A stretch of 64,000 nucleotides of DNA from Archivesica marissinica (taxonomy: Eukaryota; Mollusca; Bivalvia; Venerida; Vesicomyidae). The stretch is taken from contig CM026403.1 in assembly GCA_014843695.1 (NCBI GenBank), positions 48,649,382-48,713,381 of the forward strand, read 5' to 3'. The translations under genes were made by a program, and so were the position numbers. Numbering within the stretch: position 1 is the first letter of the stretch; every line of letters begins with the position of its first letter. The notes beneath the pieces were generated by a model. It worked only from the letters and a program-made list of their open reading frames with translations, was not told the origin of the DNA and searched no databases. Positions 23,635-33,875 of this stretch are shown one piece after another.

Positions 23635-23723
23635 CATTAGTACCTATTAATATTCTCATAGTAAGAGTGAAGAAATTATAGAAGACCGAGTAAAAGATCA
23701 TTAAGAATGAATTTAGATCTAAG

Positions 23724-23903
23724 TACAGTCTACAGGCAAACCTGCATTAGCGGTCACCTCCATTAAGCAGCCAACCTTATTAAGCAACCAGTATCCAGCT
23801 TCCCAATATGTTGTTTTATTAATAATATTATGCATTTAATCTCTATTAAGCAGCCACTTTCAGTGATTCCCTAGACTGGCTGTTTAAAACAGGTTTGACT
23901 GTA
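23724..23903. mobile_element. TA-flanked MITE (type 1), copy a
   Basis: The right end CAGGTTTGACTGTA (23,890-23,903) is the inverse of the TACAGTCAAACCTG end seen in the second copy at 24,909. The left end is TACAGTC, then a 7-base insert TACAGGC, then AAACCTG. The interior repeats TTAAGCAGCC phrases. TA at both ends suggests a Tc1/mariner-type target. Confidence 0.75.
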
Positions 23904-24094
23904 CATCCGTTATGTCGAATTCCGTCCGACCGAACAAAATACTTCGACATAACCGAAGCTTAACTTAACGAAATTAGATATAAACGGAGCCAGTTACATG
24001 TATATGTAAAATGATAGTGTCTGAAACGGGACTTTATTCCGACTTCGAAATAACCGGAGAATTCGAAATAACCGACTCTAACATAACGGATGTA
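23902..24094. mobile_element. TA-flanked MITE (type 2), abutting type 1
   Basis: Inverted ends TACATCCGTTATGT and ACATAACGGATGTA are 193 bp apart. Its left TA is the same TA that ends the type 1 MITE (23,902-23,903), so one element inserted at the other's border. The interior has repeated CGAAATAACCG phrases. Confidence 0.8.
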
Positions 24095-24150
24095 GACTGT
24101 ATATCAACATCAATTCAACTGTAAATAAATCACTGTCATGTCACTAGTGT

Positions 24151-24377
24151 CGCTTTATAGGAATAAAACAGAATGTCCGTCAAACATTTCCTTTCGCTTT
24201 AAAGGAATAAAACAGAATGCCCGTCAAACATTTCCTTTCGCTTTAAAGGAATAAAACAAAATGCCCGTCAAACATTTCCTTTCGCTTTAAAGGAATAAAA
24301 CAGAATGTCCGTCAAACATTTCCTTTCGCTTTAAAGGAATAAAACAGAATGTCCGTCAAACATTTCCTTTCGCTTTA
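24151..24377. repeat. 44-bp minisatellite, 5 copies
   Basis: Five copies of a 44-bp unit containing GGAATAAAACAGAATG and CGTCAAACATTTCC, for example at 24,181-24,224. Copies differ mainly by GTCCG versus GCCCG. Confidence 0.95.
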
Positions 24378-24717
24378 TTACATATAGTATATTGCATATG
24401 TTACCTATACTACTACATGTATACGTTAGTGGACTCTGTATTGGTAAACAGACACGGGGTTTGCAAAAAGACGCACACGACACAAAGGCTCATCAGAGGT
24501 CTTGTTATACGGGAGAGAACTCCAGAATTAAAGATGTTTCCAAAGTAGCACTAGTTATGCTCCATCATTATTTTATTTTTGTTAAAATACAATATTTGAT
24601 AACTTGTACGAATAAGAATATTGGTTCACTATCAGATTGGAAGCACATACTACTAGTATCTTTCTGTGGCACATTTGATCCACTGGATGAAGGAGAACGA
24701 AGAAAGTGGAGGACGTG
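24378..24717. other. No feature seen
   Basis: Unique intronic sequence. The plus-strand open frame over it has no recognisable motif and runs on into a SINE. Confidence 0.5.
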
Positions 24718-24810
24718 GAAGTCGTGGTAGCGCAGTGGTAGTGCGTCCGCTTCAGGTGAGAGATCGAGAGTGATTAATATAAGTTGTAACAATTGATTCA
24801 CAATCTAAAT
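24718..24810 (+). mobile_element. SINE family A, internally deleted copy
   Basis: The head GTCGTGGTAGCGCAGTGG with an intact A box runs to CTTCAGGTG. It then jumps directly to the tail block GATCGAGAGTGATTAATATA, so the B box and the body are deleted. Confidence 0.8.
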
Positions 24811-24908
24811 CTACACTAAGGTGAACGATGCAGTATAGAAAAACATTTACATGTAACTATCTCCAGCAACTGTGATAGAATGCAGAGAGGAATATGTCCA
24901 TGCATAAT

Positions 24909-25080
24909 TACAGTCAAACCTGCCTTAAGCAACCAAGGGAACCACAAAGCGTCTGCTTAGCACATGTGACTGCTTAATTGGAATTGGGGTAAAAAAAAGC
25001 ATATTGGGAATCTGGAAACTGACTGCTTAATACAGGGTGGCTGCTCAACGGAGATGACCACTAACACAGGTTTGACTGTA
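24909..25080. mobile_element. TA-flanked MITE (type 1), copy b
   Basis: Perfect 14-bp terminal inverted repeats TACAGTCAAACCTG and CAGGTTTGACTGTA are 172 bp apart. There is no coding capacity. Its right end is the seed of the adjacent 30-bp minisatellite. Confidence 0.88.
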
Positions 25081-25379
25081 GACATGACCACTAACACAGG
25101 TTTGACTGTAGACATGACCACTAACACAGGTTTGACTGTAGACATGACCACTAACACAGGTTTGACTGTAGACATGACCACTAACACAGGTTTGACTGTA
25201 GACATGACCACTAACACAGGTTTGACTGTAGACATGACCACTAACACAGGTTTGACTGTAGACATGACCACTAACACAGGTTTGACTGTAGACATGACCA
25301 CTAACACAGGTTTGACTGTAGACATGACCACTAACAATGTTTGACTGTAGACATGACCACTAACACAGGTTTGACTGTA
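25053..25379. repeat. 30-bp minisatellite derived from a MITE end, 11 copies
   Basis: The unit (for example 25,081-25,110) is GACATGACCACTAAC plus ACAGGTTTGACTGTA, whose second half is the terminal repeat of the MITE at 24,909-25,080. There are eleven copies; one (25,321-25,349) is 29 bp with AATG in place of ACAGG. Both strands read open because 30 is a multiple of 3, and the resulting frames are not genes. Confidence 0.95.
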
Positions 25380-25398
25380 GACAAGAAATAAGTTATAC

Positions 25399-25537
25399 CT
25401 TTCTCCAGCACAGTTGATAGCGTGGACGGATCTGAACTTGGATTCGTGCCCTGTACTGTTGATCAGATCCGAGACGAGGTAGCCAGGTAAGTACGCATGC
25501 GTACACGATTCTCGAGATATAATATCCGCAAACATGG
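25399..25537 (-). CDS. Acyl-CoA synthetase-like gene, upstream exon (copy 1)
   Basis: A 139-nt exon encoding MFADIISRESCTHAYLPGYL then VSDLINSTGHESKFRSV and HAINCAGE. It matches the ANL segment between the ATP-loop region and the YGSTE motif, where a THxFLPPYL block is followed by a GG/AGE turn. The acceptor is ATAATTTACAG before 25,537 and the donor AAAG/GTATAA at 25,399/25,398. It ends two bases into a codon that the next exon (20,553) completes. The first two bases finish a codon of an exon that is not in the window. The Met here is internal, not the start. The upstream half of the enzyme, including the ATP-binding loop, should lie to the right, past the 13-bp satellite. Confidence 0.8.
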
Positions 25538-25671
25538 CTGTAAATTATAACAATATATAGTAAACAACAATAGTATATTAGTTTATCCATCTGCACTGAA
25601 ATGACAAGCAGTCTGTTTATAGCCTGGTATGTTCGACTAGTGGAATAGATTGCCTTCATATTTTTTTTTTT

Positions 25672-25922
25672 AATAATTTAAGTTTATTGAACGTCGATAC
25701 CGGTTGCCCATATGAGCGACTGACAAATTACCCAATAACACATTTCTTGGGCAGGCTCCAGCGGTTAACCAGTATTTGGTGCACTAACCTCCATAAGAAA
25801 CTGCCAACTTTTTCATATAAAGAGACACGGTCAGAGCGGGGCTCGAACCCGTGAACATCAATGATGATATGTTACAGTGGTATACAAGTCAGAGACCTTA
25901 ACCACTCGACCACGGAGGCGGA
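25672..25922 (-). mobile_element. SINE family C, class II tRNA-like head
   Basis: On the minus strand it reads CCGTGGTCGAGTGGTTAAGG (A box TGGTCGAGTGG), then a long variable-arm-like stretch and a B box GGGTTCGAGCCCC. This resembles a Ser/Leu-type tRNA. The body differs from family B, but the tail CGCTCATATGGGCAACCGGT is the same. The tail stem has a mismatch (ATCGAC against GTCGCT). Confidence 0.8.
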
Positions 25923-25928
25923 CTCCCT

Positions 25929-25970
25929 TCATATATATATATGATATATATATCGGATATATATATCCGC
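25929..25970. repeat. AT dinucleotide palindrome
   Basis: AT repeats around TCGGATATATATATCCG, between SINE C and SINE B. The stretch can fold on itself. It is four bases shorter in copy 2. Confidence 0.7.
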
Positions 25971-25997
25971 CAGCTAGTTAAATAATGGCAAAGACGG

Positions 25998-26275
25998 ATA
26001 TGTAGTACAGTGGTTAGCACGCTGGACTAGTAATCCAGGGATCGCAGGTTCGATCCCCCGTCTGGCCCTAATAAAATTAACAATCTTTCAGATGAGACTT
26101 TAACCGACGTCTCGTGTCGGTGCTGTACACCGTACACGTAAACGAACCAGAGGAGATTCTGCAATGGGGCTCTGTCTGTATCAATGCACTATCCTCCAAA
26201 TATCTAAAATGACTAATTTATTCAGGAGCCATCGCTCATATGGACAACCGGTAGCGACGATAAATAAAACGTAAA
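25998..26275 (+). mobile_element. SINE family B, complete copy
   Basis: Reference copy of the family. A box TAGTACAGTGG at 26,003-26,013 and B box GGTTCGATCCC at 26,047-26,057 fit polymerase III consensus. Between them CTGGACTAGTAATCCAG forms an anticodon-like arm with an AGT (Thr) anticodon. Downstream come GACTTTAACCGACGTCTCG, GGTGCTGTACACCGTACACG, AACCAGAGGAGATTCTGC and the tail ATCGCT..AGCGAC (26,231-26,257), then GATAAATAAAACG. It is a retroposon, not a tRNA gene: after the B box the acceptor stem does not close. Confidence 0.92.
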
Positions 26276-26425
26276 ACACACAAAAGAATGGTTACCGATT
26301 GGCGTTCAGCCTTGTGCCTGGCCTACAAGGATATAATTCGGGTAGTACTGATGTCCATAATTTGTCTCATAATGGGTGACACTTTAATAAACAAACACTT
26401 AACTTTACTTAGATATACCGTTTAC
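26276..26425. other. Short unique stretch before the 13-bp satellite
   Basis: About 150 bp of unique sequence. No exon could be supported on the minus strand, although an upstream exon of the gene would be expected farther right. Confidence 0.5.
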
Positions 26426-29400
26426 CATATCACCGCTGTATATCTCACTGTATATCACCGCTGTATATCTCACTGTATATCACCACTGTATATCCCACTG
26501 TATATCACCGCTGTATATCCCACTGTATATCACCACTGTATATCACCACTGTATATCACCACTGTATATCACCACTGTATATCACCGCTGTATATCCCAC
26601 TGTATATCACCACTGCATATCACCACTGCATATCACCACTGTATATCACCACTGCATATCACCACTGCATATCACCACTGCATATCACCACTGCATATCA
26701 CCACTGTATATCACCACTGTATATCACCACTGCATATCACCACTGCATATCACCGCTGTATATCCCCACTGCATATCACCACTGTATATCCCCACTGTAT
26801 ATCCCCACTGTATATCCCCACTGCATATCACCACTGTATATCACCACTGTATCACACTGTATCACCACTGTATATCACCACTGCATATCACCACTGTATA
26901 TCACCACTGTATATCACCACTGCATATCACCACTGTATATCACCACTGCATATCACCGCTGTATATCACCACTGTATATCACCACTGTATATCACCACTG
27001 TATATCACCACTGCATATCACCACTGCATATCACCACTGCATATCACCACTGTATATCACCACTGCATATCACCACTGCATATCACCACTGTATATCACC
27101 ACTGTATATCACCACTGTATATCTCACTGTATATCTCACTGTATATCTCACTGCATATCACCACTGCATATCACCACTGTATATCACCACTGCATATCAC
27201 CACTGTATATCACCACTGTATATCACCACTGCATATCACCACTGCATATCACCACTGCATATCACCACTGTATATCACCACTGTATATCACCACTGCATA
27301 TCACCACTGCATATCACCACTGCATATCACCACTGTATATCACCACTGCATATCACCACTGTATATCACCACTGCATATCACCACTGTATATCACCACTG
27401 TATATCACCACTGCATATCACCACTGCATATCACCACTGTATATCACCACTGTATATCACCCGCTGTATATCACCGCTGTATATCACCCGCTGTATATCA
27501 CCGCTGTATATCACCCGCTGTATATCACCGCTGTATATCACCACTGTATATCACCACTGTATATCACCACTGTATATCACCCGCTGTATATCACCGCTGT
27601 ATATCACCCGCTGTATATCACCGCTGTATATCACCACTGTATATCACCACTGTATATCACCACTGTATATCACCGCTGTATATCACCACTGTATATCACC
27701 ACTGTATATCACCACTGTATATCACCACTGTATATCACCACTGTATATCACCACTGTATATCACCACTGTATATCACCACTGCATATCACCACTGCATAT
27801 CACCACTGTATATCACCACTGTATATCACCACTGTATATCACCACTGTATATCACCACTGTATATCACCACTGCATATCACCACTGTATATCACCACTGT
27901 ATATCACCACTGCATATCACCACTGCATATCACCACTGTATATCACCACTGTATATCACCACTGCATATCACCACTGCATATCACCACTGTATATCACCC
28001 ACTGTATATCACCACTGTATATCACCACTGCATATCACCACTGTATATCACCACTGTATATCACCACTGCATATCACCACTGCATATCACCACTGTATAT
28101 CACCACTGTATATCACCACTGTATATCACCACTGCATATCACCACTGCATATCACCACTGTATATCACCACTGTATATCACCACTGTATATCACCACTGT
28201 ATATCACCACTGTATATCACCACTGCATATCACCACTGCATATCACCACTGCATATCACTCACTGCATATCACCACTGTATATCACCACTGTATATCACC
28301 ACTGTATATCACCACTGTATATCACCACTGCATATCACCACTGCATATCACCACTGTATATCACCACTGTATATCACCACTGCATATCACCGCTGTATAT
28401 CACCACTGCATATCACCACTGTATATCACCACTGCATATCACCACTGCATATCACCACTGCATATCACCACTGCATATCACCACTGTATATCACCGCTGT
28501 ATATCACCGCTGTATATCACCACTGTATATCACCGCTGTATATCACCGCTGTATATCACCACTGTATATCACCACTGTATATCACCACTGTATATCACCA
28601 CTGTATATCACCACTGTATATCACCACTGCATATCACCACTGCATATCACCACTGTATATCACCACTGTATATCACCACTGCATATCACCACTGCATATC
28701 ACCACTGTATATCACCACTGTATATCACCACTGCATATCACCACTGCATATCACCACTGTATATCACCACTGTATATCACCACTGCATATCACCACTGCA
28801 TATCACCACTGTATATCACCACTGTATATCACCACTGCATATCACCACTGCATATCACCACTGTATATCACCACTGTATATCACCACTGCATATCACCAC
28901 TGCATATCACCACTGTATATCACCACTGTATATCACCACTGCATATCACCACTGCATATCACCACTGTATATCACCACTGTATATCACCACTGCATATCA
29001 CCACTGCATATCACCACTGTATATCACCACTGTATATCACCACTGCATATCACCACTGTATATCACCACTGCATATCACCACTGTATATCACCACTGTAT
29101 ATCACCACTGCATATCACCACTGTATATCACCACTGTATATCACCACTGTATATCACCACTGTATATCACCACTGCATATCACCACTGTATATCACCACT
29201 GCATATCACCACTGTATATCACCACTGTATATCACCACTGTATATCACCACTGTATATCACCACTGTATATCACCACTGTATATCACCACTGCATATCAC
29301 CACTGCATATCACCACTGTATATCACCACTGTATATCACCACTGTATATCACCACTGTATATCACCACTGTATATCACCGCTGTATATCACCGCTGTATA

Positions 29401-31628
29401 TCCCACTGTATATCACCGCTGTATATCACCACTGTATATCACCACTGTATATCACCACTGTATATCACCGCTGTATATCACCACTGTATATCACCACTGT
29501 ATATCACCACTGCATATCACCACTGCATATCACCACTGTATATCACCACTGTATATCACCACTGCATATCACCACTGCATATCACCACTGTATATCACCA
29601 CTGTATATCACCACTGCATATCACCACTGCATATCACCACTGTATATCACCACTGTATATCACCACTGCATATCACCACTGCATATCACCACTGCATATC
29701 ACCACTGTATATCACCACTGCATATCACCACTGCATATCACCACTGTATATCACCACTGTATATCACCACTGTATATCACCACTGTATATCACCACTGCA
29801 TATCACCACTGTATATCACCACTGCATATCACCACTGTATATCACCACTGTATATCACCACTGTATATCACCACTGTATATCACCACTGTATATCACCAC
29901 TGTATATCACCACTGCATATCACCACTGCATATCACCACTGCATATCACCACTGCATATCACCACTGCATATCACCACTGCATATCACCACTGTATATCA
30001 CCACTGTATATCACCACTGTATATCACCACTGCATATCACCACTGTATATCACCACTGTATATCACCACTGTATATCACCACTGTATATCACCGCTGTAT
30101 ATCACTCACTGTATATCACCACTGTATATCACCACTGTATATCACCACTGCATATCACCACTGTATATCACCACTGTATATCACCACTGTATATCACCAC
30201 TGTATATCACCACTGTATATCACCACTGTATATCACCACTGTATATCACCACTGCATATCACCACTGTATATCACCACTGTATATCACCACTGTATATCA
30301 CCACTGTATATCACCACTGCATATCACCACTGCATATCACCACTGCATATCACCACTGATATCACCACTGCATATCACCACTGCATATCACCACTGCATA
30401 TCACCACTGATATCACCACTGCATATCACCACTGCATATCACCACTGCATATCACCCACTGCATATCACCACTGCATATCACCACTGCATATCACCACTG
30501 CATATCACCACTGCATATCACCACTGTATATCACCACTGCATATCACCACTGTATATCACCACTGTATATCACCACTGTATATCACCACTGCATATCACC
30601 ACTGCATATCACCACTGTATATCACCACTGTATATCACCACTGTATATCACCACTGTATATCACCACTGCATATCACCACTACATATCACCACTGTATAT
30701 CACCACTGTATATCACCACTGTATATCACCACTGCATATCACCACTGTATATCACCACTGCATATCACCACTGTATATCACCACTGTATATCACCACTGC
30801 ATATCACCACTGCATATCACCACTGTATATCACCACTGCATATCACCACTGCATATCACCACTGCATATCACCACTGTATATCACCACTGCATATCACCA
30901 CTGTATATCACCACTGCATATCACCACTGTATATCACCACTGCATATCACCACTGTATATCACCACTGCATATCACCACTGCATATCACCACTGTATATC
31001 ACCACTGTATATCACCACTGCATATCACCACTGCATATCACCCCTGCATATCACCACTGTATATCACCACTGCATATCACCGCTGTATATCACCGCTGTA
31101 TATCACCCCTGCATATCACCACTGCATATCACCACTGCATATCACCACTGCATATCACCACTGCATATCACCACTGCATATCACCACTGCATATCACCAC
31201 TGCATATCACCACTGCATATCACCACTGTATATCACCACTGTATATCACCACTGTATATCACCACTGCATATCACCACTGTATATCACCACTGTATATCA
31301 CCACTGTATATCACCACTGTATATCACCACTGCATATCACCACTGCATATCACCACTGCATATCACCACTGTATATCACCACTGCATATCACCACTGCAT
31401 ATCACCACTGCATATCACCACTGCATATCACCACTGCATATCACCACTGCATATCACCACTGTATATCACCACTGTATATCACCACTGTATATCACCACT
31501 GCATATCACCACTGTATATCACCACTGTATATCACCACTGTATATCACCACTGCATATCACCACTGTATATCACCACTGCATATCACCACTGTATATCAC
31601 CACTGCATATCACCACTGCATATCACCA
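26426..31628. repeat. 13-bp satellite array, copy 1 (about 400 units)
   Basis: Tandem TATATCACCACTG. The first base varies T/C and the CACCACTG block varies CACCGCTG/CACCACTG. The first about 200 bp mix 13-bp and 12-bp units (TATATCTCACTG). Parts show higher-order order: from about 28,580 to 29,040 units alternate T,T,C,C, a 52-bp period. At 27,450-27,640 14-bp and 13-bp units alternate (CACCCGCTG/CACCGCTG). The unit has no stop in any forward frame, which creates an apparent frame of over 2,000 codons. The array runs into the N gap, so its length is a minimum. Confidence 0.97.
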
Positions 31629-32628
31629 NNNNNNNNNNNNNNNNNNNNNNNNNNNNNNNNNNNNNNNNNNNNNNNNNNNNNNNNNNNNNNNNNNNNNNNN
31701 NNNNNNNNNNNNNNNNNNNNNNNNNNNNNNNNNNNNNNNNNNNNNNNNNNNNNNNNNNNNNNNNNNNNNNNNNNNNNNNNNNNNNNNNNNNNNNNNNNNN
31801 NNNNNNNNNNNNNNNNNNNNNNNNNNNNNNNNNNNNNNNNNNNNNNNNNNNNNNNNNNNNNNNNNNNNNNNNNNNNNNNNNNNNNNNNNNNNNNNNNNNN
31901 NNNNNNNNNNNNNNNNNNNNNNNNNNNNNNNNNNNNNNNNNNNNNNNNNNNNNNNNNNNNNNNNNNNNNNNNNNNNNNNNNNNNNNNNNNNNNNNNNNNN
32001 NNNNNNNNNNNNNNNNNNNNNNNNNNNNNNNNNNNNNNNNNNNNNNNNNNNNNNNNNNNNNNNNNNNNNNNNNNNNNNNNNNNNNNNNNNNNNNNNNNNN
32101 NNNNNNNNNNNNNNNNNNNNNNNNNNNNNNNNNNNNNNNNNNNNNNNNNNNNNNNNNNNNNNNNNNNNNNNNNNNNNNNNNNNNNNNNNNNNNNNNNNNN
32201 NNNNNNNNNNNNNNNNNNNNNNNNNNNNNNNNNNNNNNNNNNNNNNNNNNNNNNNNNNNNNNNNNNNNNNNNNNNNNNNNNNNNNNNNNNNNNNNNNNNN
32301 NNNNNNNNNNNNNNNNNNNNNNNNNNNNNNNNNNNNNNNNNNNNNNNNNNNNNNNNNNNNNNNNNNNNNNNNNNNNNNNNNNNNNNNNNNNNNNNNNNNN
32401 NNNNNNNNNNNNNNNNNNNNNNNNNNNNNNNNNNNNNNNNNNNNNNNNNNNNNNNNNNNNNNNNNNNNNNNNNNNNNNNNNNNNNNNNNNNNNNNNNNNN
32501 NNNNNNNNNNNNNNNNNNNNNNNNNNNNNNNNNNNNNNNNNNNNNNNNNNNNNNNNNNNNNNNNNNNNNNNNNNNNNNNNNNNNNNNNNNNNNNNNNNNN
32601 NNNNNNNNNNNNNNNNNNNNNNNNNNNN
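31629..32628. other. Assembly gap, exactly 1,000 N
   Basis: Second placeholder gap. The base after it (32,629) is the same point in the sequence as the base after the first gap (11,288). Confidence 0.99.
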
Positions 32629-32910
32629 ACAATATATTCTGAACATTCACTGCTTGTTACAAGTGTGCAGTTTATTTCGTTTGACCAACCATATATCTGG
32701 AATTGCAATAGTGACCATGTGAAGCATTTAGACTTATGTATTTGGGAAATGTGTATTGAGCATTATCCGCCAGTTCCAAGCGATATCTGAATCCATAGAT
32801 TAAGAAAGCCATGTGGTAGATACATGTACTATAACCAACAACTTTAGGGCATACATGTATGGCAACTCTAAAACTATTGTTAGCATAGGAAAACCCTGCT
32901 CTCCTAGCAG

Positions 32911-33038
32911 TACATGTATTTCAGACACATATGGGCACCTGGGGAGAACCACATACCTTCCACAAGACATCTGGATAAATTACTTACTTAACGGAATTCA
33001 CCATCAGTATGATTCGAACCTACAGTGGTGACCATAAC
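32911..33038 (-). mobile_element. Possible degraded SINE (copy 2)
   Basis: Counterpart of 11,570-11,697, no difference seen. Confidence 0.3.
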
Positions 33039-33074
33039 CACTCCTGACATATGTGTATTGTTCAGACTCGTATA

Positions 33075-33410
33075 TACGAGGGTGGTTCAGGAAGTTCGCG
33101 GAAAGTGCTTATAACTTTTTTAACAATACAGTTTTAATCATTATATTTAATACCGATATACGTACATCTCTTTAAAACTTGTAGGAAAGATTTCACCATA
33201 GTATCTTTAAAAATGAAGAATGTATATATATAGTGTGTATATTATGACGAATAAATATGTTTAAACTAAATGAAATGAATTGGTTTTATGTAATACTGGT
33301 GGCATGTGATGTTTGGTACAGTGTGCACAAGTCCAAATAAAGTTAATTGTTCATATTACACTTGGGTGAAGTCGTTGACTGATCACTTCTTCAACTTCCT
33401 GTTTCGTTTG
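33075..33410 (-). mobile_element. Mariner-type remnant (copy 2)
   Basis: Counterpart of 11,734-12,069, with the same ACGAGGGTGGTTCAGG end and the same broken transposase tail. Confidence 0.5.
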
Positions 33411-33875
33411 AGGACTGGAGGGATGGTCTCAGATCCTTAATCATATTTTATTCCTTATTTATATACAATACAATTACAAATATAAACATGGTTAATATAT
33501 AAGCAAACCGATACAACTGCAATGCTATGCTTATACTTGCACAGTGCACGAATAAAATCTAGAAGCATATGTGTTGGGCAACAAGTTGTATCAACATTAG
33601 CTAGTGCCCTCCCCAATAAACCAGATTAATGTTAACAAAATGACCGTAGCGATGTGTACTGTAATAACTATATTATTTTAGATGAAAATAAATGTTCAGG
33701 ATTAGAAAGGACAAAAAAACAAAATAGAAAAAAGTAAAATAACTAGAGAAGCATTCTGTAACAGCTTTGCTTCTGCGCCATACGCACCATACCCCCAGCC
33801 AGCCAACCAGACCCAACCCCCAACCACCAAATAGAGAATCGGCTCGGAGAACAGCAGATGTGTACTTGCATTGTG

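Larger units (their letters stand above)
11288..31628. other. Contig copy 1 of the duplicated locus
   Basis: This ungapped block begins right after one 1,000-N gap and ends at the next. Its first base and everything up to about 21,440 are repeated at 32,629 onward with a constant offset of 21,341. After the 42-bp array the offset becomes 35,416, and after the 30-bp minisatellite 35,355. No difference was seen in the left 9.3 kb. In the roughly 4.9 kb from 21,489 to 26,400 there are about fifteen or more substitutions, for example 21,621 C/T and 21,970 A/G. This is more like two versions of one locus than an old tandem duplication. Confidence 0.85.

Noticed and set aside
25054..25344. Repeat-peptide open frames on both strands over the 30-bp minisatellite
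   Set aside because: Period is a multiple of 3 and stop-free on both strands; the source is a MITE end. Part of the minus-strand frame does include the true exon at 25,399-25,537, which was annotated separately.
25998..26070. Functional tRNA-Thr gene
   Set aside because: A and B boxes and an anticodon-like arm exist, but there is no closing acceptor stem, and the sequence continues into a SINE body and tail.
26276..26425. Upstream exon of the acyl-CoA synthetase-like gene
   Set aside because: Minus-strand reading gives short peptides with no ANL motif and no good donor/acceptor pair.
26288..32722. 2,144-codon open frame
   Set aside because: Made of the stop-free 13-bp repeat, then 1,000 N and non-coding sequence. 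No real protein signal.
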